Shown here: positions 1 through 8,810 of the stretch, in pieces
Numbering within the stretch: position 1 is the stretch's first letter
Layout of the letters: the number at the start of each line of letters is the position of its first letter
From: an uncultured bacterium
Lineage (GTDB): Bacteria > Cyanobacteriota > Vampirovibrionia > Gastranaerophilales > Gastranaerophilaceae
Length of the DNA stretch: 64,000 bases
NCBI GenBank assembly: GCA_958366705.1
Contig: CATXCB010000006.1
Span: 1 to 64,000, forward strand
Direction of reading: 5' to 3'
Translations under genes and position numbers: made by a program
Notes under the pieces: generated by a model
Told to the model about the DNA's origin: nothing
Database searches by the model: none
The model's input: only the letters and a program-made list of their open reading frames with translations

Positions 1-79
1 GTGGGATTCGAACCCACGGAACGCTCGCACGTTCGACGGTTTTCAAGACCGCTCCGATCAACCGCTCTGGCACTCCTCC
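1..79 (-). tRNA. tRNA-Ser(UGA), 3' end cut by window edge
   Basis: Read on the minus strand, the segment begins GGAGGAGTGCC, has a D arm, an anticodon stem-loop centred on CTTGAAA (anticodon TGA), a long variable arm typical of type II tRNAs, and a T arm with GGTTCGAATCC. The long variable arm and UGA anticodon identify a serine tRNA. The last bases of the acceptor stem and the discriminator lie outside the window. Confidence 0.93.
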
Positions 80-181
80 AAACGATTATTCAGATTGTAT
101 ATTTATTGTAGCAATTAAATCGTGATTGTCAAGAGGTTATTTATAAATTAGTTGTAGGATTGTAATAAATATGCAAAATGT

Positions 182-193
182 TATCATTAATCT
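182..193 (+). promoter_or_regulatory. Candidate leaderless promoter of the DUF4234-like gene
   Basis: TATCAT (182-187) is preceded by TGT, giving an extended -10 (TGn). It is followed by exactly six bases (TAATCT) before the ATG at 194. With standard -10 spacing, +1 is the A of the start codon. No Shine-Dalgarno sequence is visible upstream of this ATG. Confidence 0.5.
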
Positions 194-694
194 ATGGTTC
201 AGAACATAAATATAAACACCACAAGAATTGCTATTCGCAAAACTTCAACTCTAAAACTTGTAATGCTAAGTTTCTGTACTGGCGGAATTTACTGGTATAT
301 ATGGCTATGGAAATTAACTACTGACATAAATAAATTATTATCAGAAAAAGGTAAGAGGATTCATAGATACAACTGGTTCTGCACATTAATTGGACTGCAC
401 ATAATCTCAATAACAATGAGTATCAAAGGGATTCAAAGTTCATTTATCATTAATATTGCCGGACTGCTCTGGTTATTTATAAATCTATTGCTAACTTTGC
501 AGTTCTTAAAAAATATAGAAAGATATGTTAAAGAAACATTTGATATTATATTAAAACATAATAACCTGGGTTGGCTATTCTTTGGGAGCTTTTATATAAA
601 TTATAAAATTAACAGACTTAATTTGAGTATAAAAAAAGGTATTCGATATAAAATTAAAAAATGTAAAATAAAGGAGAACAATGACAAATATTAA
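194..694 (+). CDS. DUF4234-like small membrane protein
   Basis: This is a 166-residue protein with about three hydrophobic segments. Near the N-terminus it carries a Gly-Ile-Tyr-Trp-Tyr-x-Trp-Leu pattern resembling DUF4234 proteins, which are small membrane proteins of unknown function. The C-terminal tail is strongly basic and probably cytoplasmic. The ATG has no ribosome binding site but sits six bases after an extended -10 box, so the message may be leaderless. Its last 14 bases overlap the next gene, a ferredoxin-nitroreductase, so the two are probably co-translated. Family assignment is by eye only, and no function can be inferred beyond membrane location. Confidence 0.6.
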   Translation: MVQNININTTRIAIRKTSTLKLVMLSFCTGGIYWYIWLWKLTTDINKLLSEKGKRIHRYNWFCTLIGLHIISITMSIKGIQSSFIINIAGLLWLFINLLLTLQFLKNIERYVKETFDIILKHNNLGWLFFGSFYINYKINRLNLSIKKGIRYKIKKCKIKENNDKY

Positions 695-1574
695 TTTTAA
701 AATTGATAAAAGCAAATGTATAAGCTGTGGAAAATGTATAAAAGATTGCGTTTCAGGCATCATAAAAATGAATTCTGAAAATATACCCTATATATCAAAA
801 GACAATGAAAATAGATGTATAAAATGCCAGCATTGTCTGGCTATTTGTCCTGTCGGTGCAATATCCATATTAGACAAAAAACCTGAGGATTCAAATGATT
901 GCAACAACCTCCCTGACGGTGTACAGGTATTGAATTTAATTCAGTCCAGAAGAAGTTTTAGGCATTATAAAAAAGAAAATTTACCGGAAGAAACAATGCT
1001 CAAGCTAAAACAAATGTTAAAATTTCCTCCAACTGGATGTAACTTCCACAAATTACAGATTTCAATTATTGAAGATGTACAAGTTATGGACAGATTTAGA
1101 AACAGAACAAATAATATTATAAAAAAAATATTTTTATCATCTAAAATTGACACCATTATGAATAAATTCTCAAAATACAAAGATGCATTTTTAAATGGAG
1201 AAGATGTAATTTTCAGAAATGCACCGCATATGATTGTTGTATCATCCCCTGTCAATGCCCCTTGTGCTAATGAAGATGGGATTATTGCATTAAGCTATTT
1301 TGAACTTTATGCACAAAGCTTAGGAATTGGAACACTATGGTGCGGATTTGCACAAATTTGTTTGAAACTATTTCCTGAATTATGTGAGTTTTTAGAAATA
1401 CCGGATGGCTATAAACCGGTTTATGTTATGTTGTTTGGTCCAACTGATACAAAATATACAAGGACAACTCAACCAGATGAGTATAAAATAACAACAGTAA
1501 AAGGCGATAAAAATTTAGAAAACATTCCAATTTCCCAAAAATTAAAAAGATATTTCTGGAATAATATAAGATAA
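681..1574 (+). CDS. Nitroreductase with N-terminal 2[4Fe-4S] ferredoxin domain
   Basis: Residues 1-60 form a bacterial ferredoxin domain with two CxxCxxCxxxC motifs (Cys13/16/19/23 and Cys46/49/52/56). From about residue 84 a nitroreductase-family flavoprotein domain follows, opening with the typical IQSRRSFRHY motif (87-96). Such fusions are common in anaerobes and are thought to pass electrons from the iron-sulfur clusters to FMN for reduction of nitro or other unsaturated substrates. The real substrate is unknown. A clear ribosome site (AAAGGAG) lies inside the upstream gene, which it overlaps by 14 bases. A hairpin terminator follows the stop codon. Family is secure; substrate cannot be told. 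Confidence 0.9.
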   Translation: MTNINFKIDKSKCISCGKCIKDCVSGIIKMNSENIPYISKDNENRCIKCQHCLAICPVGAISILDKKPEDSNDCNNLPDGVQVLNLIQSRRSFRHYKKENLPEETMLKLKQMLKFPPTGCNFHKLQISIIEDVQVMDRFRNRTNNIIKKIFLSSKIDTIMNKFSKYKDAFLNGEDVIFRNAPHMIVVSSPVNAPCANEDGIIALSYFELYAQSLGIGTLWCGFAQICLKLFPELCEFLEIPDGYKPVYVMLFGPTDTKYTRTTQPDEYKITTVKGDKNLENIPISQKLKRYFWNNIR

Positions 1575-1580
1575 ATTTAT

Positions 1581-1611
1581 AAAATAGTCGAAACTAAAAA
1601 TCGACTATTTT
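1581..1611. terminator. Terminator hairpin shared by convergent genes
   Basis: Arms AAAATAGTCG (1581-1590) and CGACTATTTT (1602-1611) are followed by a T run on the plus strand. The TAG stop of the convergent GtrA-like gene (1605-1607) lies inside the 3' arm, so the hairpin probably ends both transcripts. Confidence 0.8.
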
Positions 1612-2030
1612 TTTTGCCCATTAGCATTAAATGCAAAATATTTAAACAAAACATATGTCACAACTGAAACTAAAAATATAGATATAAATTGAGATAAATA
1701 TACATTTTTGATTGCAAATCTAACTAAAAGTTCCAAGATAACAACATTTAAGCAATAACTAACAGCCCAGGTAGAACAACACTTTAAATATTCATTTAAA
1801 TAATTTCCCTTAGTACAAAAAACAAAAAACTTTTGATTGAAATAAGAAAACACAGACGATAAAGCCCATTGCAAAATAACACAAGCTTGATAATGCTTAT
1901 CACCTAGAATATACAATGCTGCAGCAAAAATAATATAAGAAATAGCAGCATTGACGCCTCCGATGAGTAAAAATCTTATTTTATCCGGAATCCTGCACCA
2001 TTTATTGTATATCGAATTTAATACAGCCAT
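1605..2030 (-). CDS. GtrA-like membrane protein
   Basis: This 141-residue protein has four predicted transmembrane helices. An N-terminal FLLIGGVNAAISY motif and a later NQKFFVF segment are typical of the GtrA/DPMS family. These proteins are thought to help move polyprenyl-linked sugars across the cytoplasmic membrane, usually beside a glycosyltransferase; none is adjacent here. The ATG at 2030 lacks a ribosome site but lies six bases after an extended -10 box (TGG-TAAAAT), so the message may be leaderless. The gene starts just beyond the terminator of the efflux operon. Family confidence is good; the partner enzyme is not identified. Confidence 0.82.
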   Translation of the reverse strand: MAVLNSIYNKWCRIPDKIRFLLIGGVNAAISYIIFAAALYILGDKHYQACVILQWALSSVFSYFNQKFFVFCTKGNYLNEYLKCCSTWAVSYCLNVVILELLVRFAIKNVYLSQFISIFLVSVVTYVLFKYFAFNANGQKK

Positions 2031-2042
2031 AGATTTATTTTA
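2031..2042 (-). promoter_or_regulatory. Candidate leaderless promoter of the GtrA-like gene
   Basis: On the minus strand TGG-TAAAAT (hexamer 2037-2042) is followed by AAATCT and then ATG. The string GGTAAAATAAATCT is identical to the one directly before the GTG start of aroA (38836). The predicted +1 is the A of the start codon. Confidence 0.5.
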
Positions 2043-2052
2043 CCACATACAA

Positions 2053-2087
2053 AATGAAACCCTTATTTTAATAATAAGGGTTTCATT
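2053..2087 (-). terminator. Terminator of the efflux operon
   Basis: Perfect 15-base arms, AATGAAACCCTTATT (2053-2067) and AATAAGGGTTTCATT (2073-2087), are followed on the minus strand by TTTTG. The hairpin lies just downstream of the TolC stop. Confidence 0.8.
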
Positions 2088-2094
2088 ACTAATA

Positions 2095-3711
2095 CTATAA
2101 TTCTTTATCAGACTCTTTTATTGGAGCACCGATTACTCTTTCCAACTCCGCAGCATTTATATTATATTGAAGCAGAGTTGAATAATAATCCAATTGCGCG
2201 TTTAAATAAGTATTTTCAGAATCTTTAACAACAATTGAATCTTCTAAACCTACCTGATAACGTCTAAATGCCTGGTACTGTTGTTCTTTTGCCTGTTGAA
2301 GAGCCAATTTTGCAACGCCGATACCATCATGAGAATTCATTAAATTAATGTATGCACTCTTAACTTCCAAATATACATCCTGTCTTGCTTTTTCATAATC
2401 AGCAACGAATTTTTTATAAGTAGCATTCGCCTCATCAACCTGTTTTTTCAAAAGCATTAAATTAAGAGCTGAATATTGCAGCTGAACCCCAAACTGATAT
2501 CCATAATCCGAGTCAATCTGTCTTCCGCCATACTGATAAGAACCAAAAGCACCGATGTTAGGAGTGAAAGCTCGTTTAGCTGTTCTAACATCCAATTCTG
2601 CTGCATCCATTCGTTTCTTAGCAGCTAGCAATGATGGACGAGATAATTCTGCAGCCTTTATCAAATCCGGAAAATTAACTTCGTATTCTTTTGTATTCAA
2701 ACTATCTTTTAATACTACATTTGCAAGTTCCGGAATACCAACAGCATTAGCGAGTTCCACTGATGCCAGTTCCAAAGTATTTTTAGCCTTAATTAGATTT
2801 AACTTAGCTTTCCCAAGGTTATATTCAGCATATGTTACATCAATTTTAGCCTTTTTTCCTATTTCGTAATATGCCCTTGCTTGTTTTAACTGTAATTCAA
2901 AATCTTTCACTGTTTCTTCATAAACGGCTTTTTGAATTTTTGCAAAAACCATATTATAATACGCAGCTTTAACATTATAAATTACAGTTTCTATAGTCGT
3001 TTCTGCATCATATCTTGTTGACTCGTAAGTTCTTTTTGCAGAATCAGCCATTGATTTAGTTTTACCAAAGTCAAACAATAGCATATTTGCTGATATTGTT
3101 GGAACATAATACATATTGTACTTTTGAACCATCATTTTAGAATAAGCTCCACCCATTGTCATCAGCATATCATTCCTAGAATAACTTACTCCAGCATTCA
3201 ATGTAGGAAAATAGTTAGACCATGCTTGTCCAACTCTGGATTTATAAATATCAGCATTACTCATTGCGGATGTAATAGCTGGATGATGAGTTATTGCAAG
3301 CTTAATACAGTCAACCAAACCAACTTCACCATTCATATCAGCATATGAAATCTTACTGTCTATCACCGGAAACTTAGTTTCATACATACCTTCTGCTTCC
3401 TGTGAAGATTTAATTTTTGTTCGTTCATTTGATTTTAATTTTTTTATTTCTTTTTTCTTATTTACTTTAACATTATCAGGTTCAACTATTTGAACTTGTG
3501 TTTTTTCTTTTGCTTTCTTATTCTTTCTTTCTTGTTTTTTATTATCCTTATCCTTTTTGAAAGCTAAATCCATATTATCCTGATTAGTTTCTTCTAACAT
3601 AACAGAGTCTTTAACAGGTTTATCCTTTGCAAAAATACCTTTTGCCAGAGAAAAATCTGCACTAACAGTTAATACGGAGGCTATTAATATTACATTAAAA
3701 ATCTTTTTCAT
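2095..3711 (-). CDS. TolC-family outer membrane efflux protein
   Basis: This is a 538-residue secreted protein with an N-terminal signal peptide (MKKIFNVILIASVLTVSA). Two outer-membrane-efflux repeats rich in Ala, Tyr and Asn coiled helices follow from about residue 130 to 530. It should form the outer membrane duct of a tripartite pump with the adaptor and RND protein encoded just upstream. Between signal peptide and first repeat is an unusual, highly charged Lys/Glu-rich linker of about 80 residues (roughly 25-110), absent from classical TolC. The start codon overlaps the RND stop by one base (TAATG), indicating translational coupling. Family is secure; cargo is unknown. Confidence 0.92.
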   Translation of the reverse strand: MKKIFNVILIASVLTVSADFSLAKGIFAKDKPVKDSVMLEETNQDNMDLAFKKDKDNKKQERKNKKAKEKTQVQIVEPDNVKVNKKKEIKKLKSNERTKIKSSQEAEGMYETKFPVIDSKISYADMNGEVGLVDCIKLAITHHPAITSAMSNADIYKSRVGQAWSNYFPTLNAGVSYSRNDMLMTMGGAYSKMMVQKYNMYYVPTISANMLLFDFGKTKSMADSAKRTYESTRYDAETTIETVIYNVKAAYYNMVFAKIQKAVYEETVKDFELQLKQARAYYEIGKKAKIDVTYAEYNLGKAKLNLIKAKNTLELASVELANAVGIPELANVVLKDSLNTKEYEVNFPDLIKAAELSRPSLLAAKKRMDAAELDVRTAKRAFTPNIGAFGSYQYGGRQIDSDYGYQFGVQLQYSALNLMLLKKQVDEANATYKKFVADYEKARQDVYLEVKSAYINLMNSHDGIGVAKLALQQAKEQQYQAFRRYQVGLEDSIVVKDSENTYLNAQLDYYSTLLQYNINAAELERVIGAPIKESDKEL

Positions 3712-6700
3712 TATTCTGTAATCTCCAAATCTTTATCTGTAATTTCTTTTTTAGGGAATTTATCTACAAATTCCTGAACTATAACATAAAATGCCGGAGT
3801 CAAAACTGCACCTAAAGTACAAGCAGCAATCATACCGCCAAATACTGTAGAACCTACAGAAATTCTTGAATTTGCACCCGCACCTGTTGCAAATATCATC
3901 GGTAAAACACCGATTAAAAATGCAAGCTCTGTCATCATAATTGCACGGAATCTTAATTTTGCAGCCTTAACAGCAGCATCTCTTACAGATAATCCATTTT
4001 TTTCATGTTCTTCTTTTGCGAACTCAACAATCAAAATTGATTGTTTAGCTGCCAACCCAATCAGAGTAATCATACCAACCTGAGAATAAATATCAAAAGA
4101 CTGATTAATCATCATTTGGAATATCAAAGCTCCTAAAGCGGCAATAGGAGAAATTAATAGTACTGCAACAGGGATTGTATAGCTTTCATACAAAGCAACA
4201 AGGAATAAGTATACAAACACCAGTGCTAAAGCAACTATCATTGCTGTTTGTCCGGAAGCTTCTCTTTCTTGAGCTGATGTACCTGACCAATCAAAAGTCA
4301 TATCTGACGGCAATGTTTTCTTAGCTACCTGCTCCATTGCTGCCATTGCATCTCCTGAACTTTTTCCAGGAGCCTGCTGTCCCTGAATTTGAACAGACTC
4401 ATACTGATTGTAGCGTGATATAGAAGCTGTACCTACAGTTTGTTTCAATTTTACAACAGATAAAACAGGAACCTGGACACCATTTCTATTTTTCACATAA
4501 ATTCCAGACAAATCTGTTGCCTTATTTCTAAATCTACTTTCAGCCTGCAGTTGAACTTTAAATACACGACCGTATTTATTAAAGTCATTAACGTAATATG
4601 TACCAAGCATTGATGATAATGTTGCATACAATTCCTGCAAATCAATATCTTGAGCCAGAGCCTTTGCATAATCAATATCAACAATATATTGAGGAACATT
4701 TGCCTGGAATGAGGTGTAAACACTTGATAGTGTTGGATCCTGATTTGCTGCAGCAACCAATTTATTAGCCCAGCTTTCCAGTTCCTGAGCAGTATATTCG
4801 CCTTGAGCAAGCATTTGGAATTCAAAACCACCCATCATACTCATACCACTAATTGCTGGAGGAGAAAAAGACATAATAGAGGCTTCTTTTGTATTTGCAG
4901 CAATACGTCTTATCTGATTAAGAATTGAAGTATGAGACATATCTGTAGATTTACCCTGAATTTTTCTTTGAACCCATTCAACAGGCCCAACTTTTCTTTC
5001 CGCATAATCCTTTAACAATATAATTACGGTTGATGTATTTGTTGCACCATTACCACTAAATACTGTTAATCTACTTGGATCAACTCCCTCAATAGTTTCC
5101 ACCTGCTCTACAAATTTTCTTGAAACCTCCTCAGTTCTTGACAATGAAGCACCATCAGGCAATGTAATGGTTGCAACCAGTACTCCCTGATCTTCATCAG
5201 GAATAAACCCTGTTGAGATAATTCTGAAAGAAAACAATGTTAAGCCAACTAGCAATATATAAAACATTATAACCAGTTTTTTATCATGAACAAATTTGGT
5301 TACAAATTCCATATAAAAATCTTCAACTTTATCAAATCCACTATTAAATGATTTGACAATTCTATCAACTTTATGAGCCATTCTTTGTTTTATATGTTTA
5401 ATATGATTACTCCATGGATGATTCATATCATCAGGCTGTTCGACTTTTTCCTGTCCCAAAAGATGTGAACACATAGCAGGTGATAATGATAGCGCACAAA
5501 TTGCTGAAATAGCAATTGAAACAGCAATACATACAGCAAACTGTTTATACATAACACCTGTCATACCACCCATAAATGCAATAGGAACAAATACTGCCAT
5601 CAAAACCATTGCCATTGCAACAAGAGATGAACCAACTTCTTCCATTGTATACTGGGTAGCCATAACAGCAGATTTACCCTCATCAATGTGACGTTTTACG
5701 TTTTCAATAACAACAATCGCATCGTCAACTACAACACCGACAGCCAGAACTAATGCAAATAATGACAACATATTAATTGACATATCAAGAGCTTTCAATG
5801 CAACAAAAGTCCCCATTAATGATACCGGAATAGTAACACAAGGTACAAGAGTTGCCATTCCATCACCAAGGAAGAGATAAATTATAAGTACAACAATTAA
5901 AGCTGTTAACAGGATTGTGAACTCAACTTCTTTCATTGACTCGTGAATATAATCTGCATCATCTTTGATAGTTAGAATTTTTATACCATTTGTCATTCTT
6001 GAATTTAACTCATCAACTTTTGCATGAACAGCTTTTGACAAATTTATAATATTTGCATCAGGCAATTGAGAAACCATAACAATAGCTGCAGGTTTACCAT
6101 TAACAAGCCCCAGATTTGAATAAGATTGAGCTCCTAATTCGACGCGAGCAATATCTTTTATTCGAACATTAGATCCATCCATATTTGAACGAATTATAAT
6201 ATTTTCAAATTCTTTAACATCAGCAAGTCTGCCCTTTGTCTTTAATGTAAATTGCAAAGCCTGAGCATCGTCTGTAGGAAGTTGTCCTAAAGCACCTGCT
6301 GTTACCTGAGTGTTCTGTGCCGCTATTGCAGCTTTTACTTCACTTGTTGAAATATTCAATCCTGCCATTTTTTGAGGATCAAGCCAGATTCTCATAGAAT
6401 AGTCACCGGCACCGTATACATCAACATCGGCAACCCCATCTACACGCTTCAACTCGTCTTTAATATATATAGAACCATAGTTAGTTAAATCTAACTGTGT
6501 CCAATTACCTTTTTCAGGATACAATGTTAAAATTAAAGCCCCAGAACCAGAAGAACGGCTAATCGCAGTTACACCTGTTCTCTGAACATCTTCCGGCAAC
6601 TGGGATTGAACCTGTTGTATTCTATTCTGAACGTTCATCAGGTTAATATTTTTATCTGAACCTACTTTAAAATACATAGATAAAGAATAACTGCCGTCAT

Positions 6701-6971
6701 AAGAAGTTGATGTCATATATGAAAGATTTTCAACACCATTTAATTTATTTTCCAAGACAGTAGCAACCGATGATTCTATAACTTCAGCACTGGCACCCTG
6801 ATAGTTTGCAGAAACACGTATCTGCGGAGGTGTTACATCCGGGTAACTTTCTTGCTTCAAACCGGCAAGAGATATTAGCCCCATAATAACAATACAGATT
6901 GATATTACAAGCGCAAATCTTGGTTTTCTTATGAAGAAGAACAGTTTCTCTTTATCAAATATTTTTTTCAT
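3711..6971 (-). CDS. RND multidrug efflux pump (AcrB/HAE1 type)
   Basis: The 1086-residue length and architecture are typical of hydrophobe/amphiphile RND pumps: twelve membrane helices and two large periplasmic loops. The proton-relay pair Asp416-Asp417 in a GVVVDDAIVVIENV motif corresponds to Asp407-Asp408 of AcrB. The periplasmic start SYPDVTPPQIRVSANYQGA is also characteristic. The protein is expected to export drugs or other amphiphiles using the proton motive force, with the adaptor before it and TolC after it. Both junctions overlap as TAATG. The operon is divergent from a MarR regulator. Substrate cannot be read from sequence. Confidence 0.96.
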   Translation of the reverse strand: MKKIFDKEKLFFFIRKPRFALVISICIVIMGLISLAGLKQESYPDVTPPQIRVSANYQGASAEVIESSVATVLENKLNGVENLSYMTSTSYDGSYSLSMYFKVGSDKNINLMNVQNRIQQVQSQLPEDVQRTGVTAISRSSGSGALILTLYPEKGNWTQLDLTNYGSIYIKDELKRVDGVADVDVYGAGDYSMRIWLDPQKMAGLNISTSEVKAAIAAQNTQVTAGALGQLPTDDAQALQFTLKTKGRLADVKEFENIIIRSNMDGSNVRIKDIARVELGAQSYSNLGLVNGKPAAIVMVSQLPDANIINLSKAVHAKVDELNSRMTNGIKILTIKDDADYIHESMKEVEFTILLTALIVVLIIYLFLGDGMATLVPCVTIPVSLMGTFVALKALDMSINMLSLFALVLAVGVVVDDAIVVIENVKRHIDEGKSAVMATQYTMEEVGSSLVAMAMVLMAVFVPIAFMGGMTGVMYKQFAVCIAVSIAISAICALSLSPAMCSHLLGQEKVEQPDDMNHPWSNHIKHIKQRMAHKVDRIVKSFNSGFDKVEDFYMEFVTKFVHDKKLVIMFYILLVGLTLFSFRIISTGFIPDEDQGVLVATITLPDGASLSRTEEVSRKFVEQVETIEGVDPSRLTVFSGNGATNTSTVIILLKDYAERKVGPVEWVQRKIQGKSTDMSHTSILNQIRRIAANTKEASIMSFSPPAISGMSMMGGFEFQMLAQGEYTAQELESWANKLVAAANQDPTLSSVYTSFQANVPQYIVDIDYAKALAQDIDLQELYATLSSMLGTYYVNDFNKYGRVFKVQLQAESRFRNKATDLSGIYVKNRNGVQVPVLSVVKLKQTVGTASISRYNQYESVQIQGQQAPGKSSGDAMAAMEQVAKKTLPSDMTFDWSGTSAQEREASGQTAMIVALALVFVYLFLVALYESYTIPVAVLLISPIAALGALIFQMMINQSFDIYSQVGMITLIGLAAKQSILIVEFAKEEHEKNGLSVRDAAVKAAKLRFRAIMMTELAFLIGVLPMIFATGAGANSRISVGSTVFGGMIAACTLGAVLTPAFYVIVQEFVDKFPKKEITDKDLEITE

Positions 6972-8140
6972 TATTTTTTACCTGCTTTTTCTTTCTTTGA
7001 ATATTCGTCAGCATCTAAAATTTTAACTTTTTGACCTGCTGCTGTAACATTTTGAATACCTGCCACAACAATATTATCTTTTCTATTTAATCCGCTGTCG
7101 ACAATCCAATTATTATTAACAGCATCAGAAACTTTAATATCTTTTCTTACAGCTTTATTACCCTCGATTGCCCAAACATAATATCCGCTCATTGCATCAC
7201 CCTTTGTACATGATTGAGGTATTGTCATAAATGAAACTTGTTTAGGAGCAACAAGAGTTACTTTCATATAATCACCCGGAACAAGCCAGCCCTTTGGATT
7301 TTCAAATGTAGCTCTCATCTGTACAGAACCTGAATTTTGGTCAACTTTATTATCTACAAAATTAATTGTTCCGACCTTATCATATTCAAACCCATTATTA
7401 AATTGTAATTTTACTTGTACATCTTTAAATTTATCACTGGATTTTAATAATTTTACAAAATCCTGAGTTCTAAGACTGAAAGAAACATATACAGGATCCG
7501 TACTTGAAATATTAACTAAAGAACCAGAAGATGCTGTAACATAGTTACCTTCTGTTATATTAACTTTACCAATTCTTCCGTTTATTGGAGATTTGATTGA
7601 TGTATAACTTAAATTAACATTTGCAAGTTCAAGTTTTTGTCTTGCCGCATCTAATAAAGCTTTGTTTTGATTGCGGGTAGCCAGACTCTGGTCTACATCT
7701 GAATGACTTATTAAATCTTCTTTAATCAAAGCATTTGCTCTATTTAATTCTTGTTGAGCATTTTTTAGCAAAGCTGTATATTGATTTACTGTAGCTCTAG
7801 AATTATTAACTTCTATTTGATACTCTCTAGGGTCTATTTGAAACAACAGTTGACCTTCTTTTACAAAATCACCTTCGTTAAAATATTTTTTCAACAAGAA
7901 ACCGGATACTCTGGCAACAAGATCAACAGAATATTTAGCTTCTACACGTCCAGTTGATTCCGCAGTTATAAAAACATTTTCCATATGAGGGGTATCTACC
8001 ACAACTTCTTTAGGTTTTAACAGAGCCTGACGCTGAATAAACCCCATAACTGCGCCAGCAGTTTTATTATAAATAATCGGAACAATAATTATCAATAATA
8101 CAACTATTGCCATTTGTTTTCTTGTCATTTTAATTTTCAT
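6971..8140 (-). CDS. RND periplasmic adaptor (membrane fusion protein)
   Basis: This is an HlyD/AcrA-type adaptor that links the inner-membrane pump to TolC. It has an N-terminal membrane anchor or signal (AIVVLLIIIVPII), a lipoyl-like half motif (VSGFLLKKYFNEGDFVKEGQ), a coiled-coil hairpin region, the paired half (IKSPINGRIGKVNITEGNYV) and a beta-barrel domain. I chose the ATG at 8140, giving 389 residues, because GGAG lies at proper distance. The longer reading from a TTG at 8170 has no such site. It is first gene of a three-gene pump operon, with a MarR-like operator over its predicted transcription start. Confidence in family is high. Confidence 0.93.
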   Translation of the reverse strand: MKIKMTRKQMAIVVLLIIIVPIIYNKTAGAVMGFIQRQALLKPKEVVVDTPHMENVFITAESTGRVEAKYSVDLVARVSGFLLKKYFNEGDFVKEGQLLFQIDPREYQIEVNNSRATVNQYTALLKNAQQELNRANALIKEDLISHSDVDQSLATRNQNKALLDAARQKLELANVNLSYTSIKSPINGRIGKVNITEGNYVTASSGSLVNISSTDPVYVSFSLRTQDFVKLLKSSDKFKDVQVKLQFNNGFEYDKVGTINFVDNKVDQNSGSVQMRATFENPKGWLVPGDYMKVTLVAPKQVSFMTIPQSCTKGDAMSGYYVWAIEGNKAVRKDIKVSDAVNNNWIVDSGLNRKDNIVVAGIQNVTAAGQKVKILDADEYSKKEKAGKK

Positions 8141-8171
8141 ACATTTCTCCAACTTAACATGCTTTCTCAAA

Positions 8172-8220
8172 GGTAGAATTTTCTACCCTAATGATATACT
8201 AATTAAAAATACAGTGTCAA
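8172..8220 (-). promoter_or_regulatory. Efflux operon promoter with MarR-type operator
   Basis: On the minus strand a -35 TTGACA (8215-8220) and -10 TATCAT (8191-8196) are 18 bp apart, with +1 expected near 8184. An inverted repeat GGTAGAA-TT-TTCTACC (8172-8187) covers that start point. The position fits repression by the divergently encoded MarR protein. Binding is inferred, not shown. Confidence 0.6.
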
Positions 8221-8227
8221 TCCCTGC

Positions 8228-8256
8228 TTGCAATAATACTTCACATATAGTACAAT
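8228..8256 (+). promoter_or_regulatory. marR-type gene promoter
   Basis: TTGCAA (8228-8233) and TACAAT (8251-8256) are separated by 17 bp, with +1 near 8263. This lies downstream of the ATG at 8214, which argues that the regulator starts at 8286 instead. Confidence 0.55.
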
Positions 8257-8285
8257 TCTTTTTATCAGTAGAAAAGGATACAGGT

Positions 8286-8765
8286 ATGTTAGAAAACTTG
8301 AAGACATTTATTGAACTTGAAAATAATATTCCTTACCAAATTGATTACACTTCAAATTTTAACAAATCTTTCAGAAGAGAATTCCAACTTAAATATATAC
8401 AGGAGGATGTTACACCTGATGAATTTTCAATTCTGTACATTATTCATTACATACCCGAAATTTCCCAATCCGAACTTGCAAAACTTTTGTTTAAAGGAAA
8501 AGCTCATGTCGGGAAAATTCTAAATGATATGGAAGCCCGTGGAATAATCAAACGAATTGCAGATACAAGAGAAAATTTAATAATTAAAAGAAACGAAATC
8601 ACACCAAAAGGTCAAGAAATTTTTGAAAAAGGGCATAGTAAATTTGAAAGAATAAAAGAAATTATGAGACAAGAATTTCCGGAAGAAGATAGAAAACAAT
8701 TCATACAATATCTAAAAAAATTTCGGAACATATTAAATTCTATAGTAGATGTTAAACTAAAATAA
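8286..8765 (+). CDS. MarR-family transcriptional regulator
   Basis: The 159-residue protein has a winged helix-turn-helix of MarR type: residues roughly 50-125 include SQSELAKLLFKGKAHVGKILNDMEARGIIKR in separate helices and the wing. MarR proteins bind short inverted repeats as dimers and release on binding a small molecule. The ATG at 8286 was chosen over 8214 because AAAGGA lies before it and the predicted promoter lies between the two. It is divergent from the RND pump operon, whose promoter carries a 7-2-7 inverted repeat, so it is probably that pump's repressor. The ligand is unknown. Confidence 0.88.
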   Translation: MLENLKTFIELENNIPYQIDYTSNFNKSFRREFQLKYIQEDVTPDEFSILYIIHYIPEISQSELAKLLFKGKAHVGKILNDMEARGIIKRIADTRENLIIKRNEITPKGQEIFEKGHSKFERIKEIMRQEFPEEDRKQFIQYLKKFRNILNSIVDVKLK

Positions 8766-8793
8766 AAAAGAGGCTCAAATTGAACCTCTTTTT
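8765..8793. terminator. Terminator between marR-type gene and TPR gene
   Basis: Arms AAAAAGAGG (8765-8773) and CCTCTTTTT (8785-8793) flank an inner TCAA/TTGA pairing. T runs occur on both strands, so it can serve both convergent genes. Confidence 0.8.
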
Positions 8794-8810
8794 ATTTATA
8801 TCTGAACTTA

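Noticed and set aside
8214..8285. N-terminal extension of the MarR-type protein from ATG 8214
   Set aside because: A good promoter (8228-8256) and a ribosome site lie between 8214 and 8286, so the upstream part is not translated.
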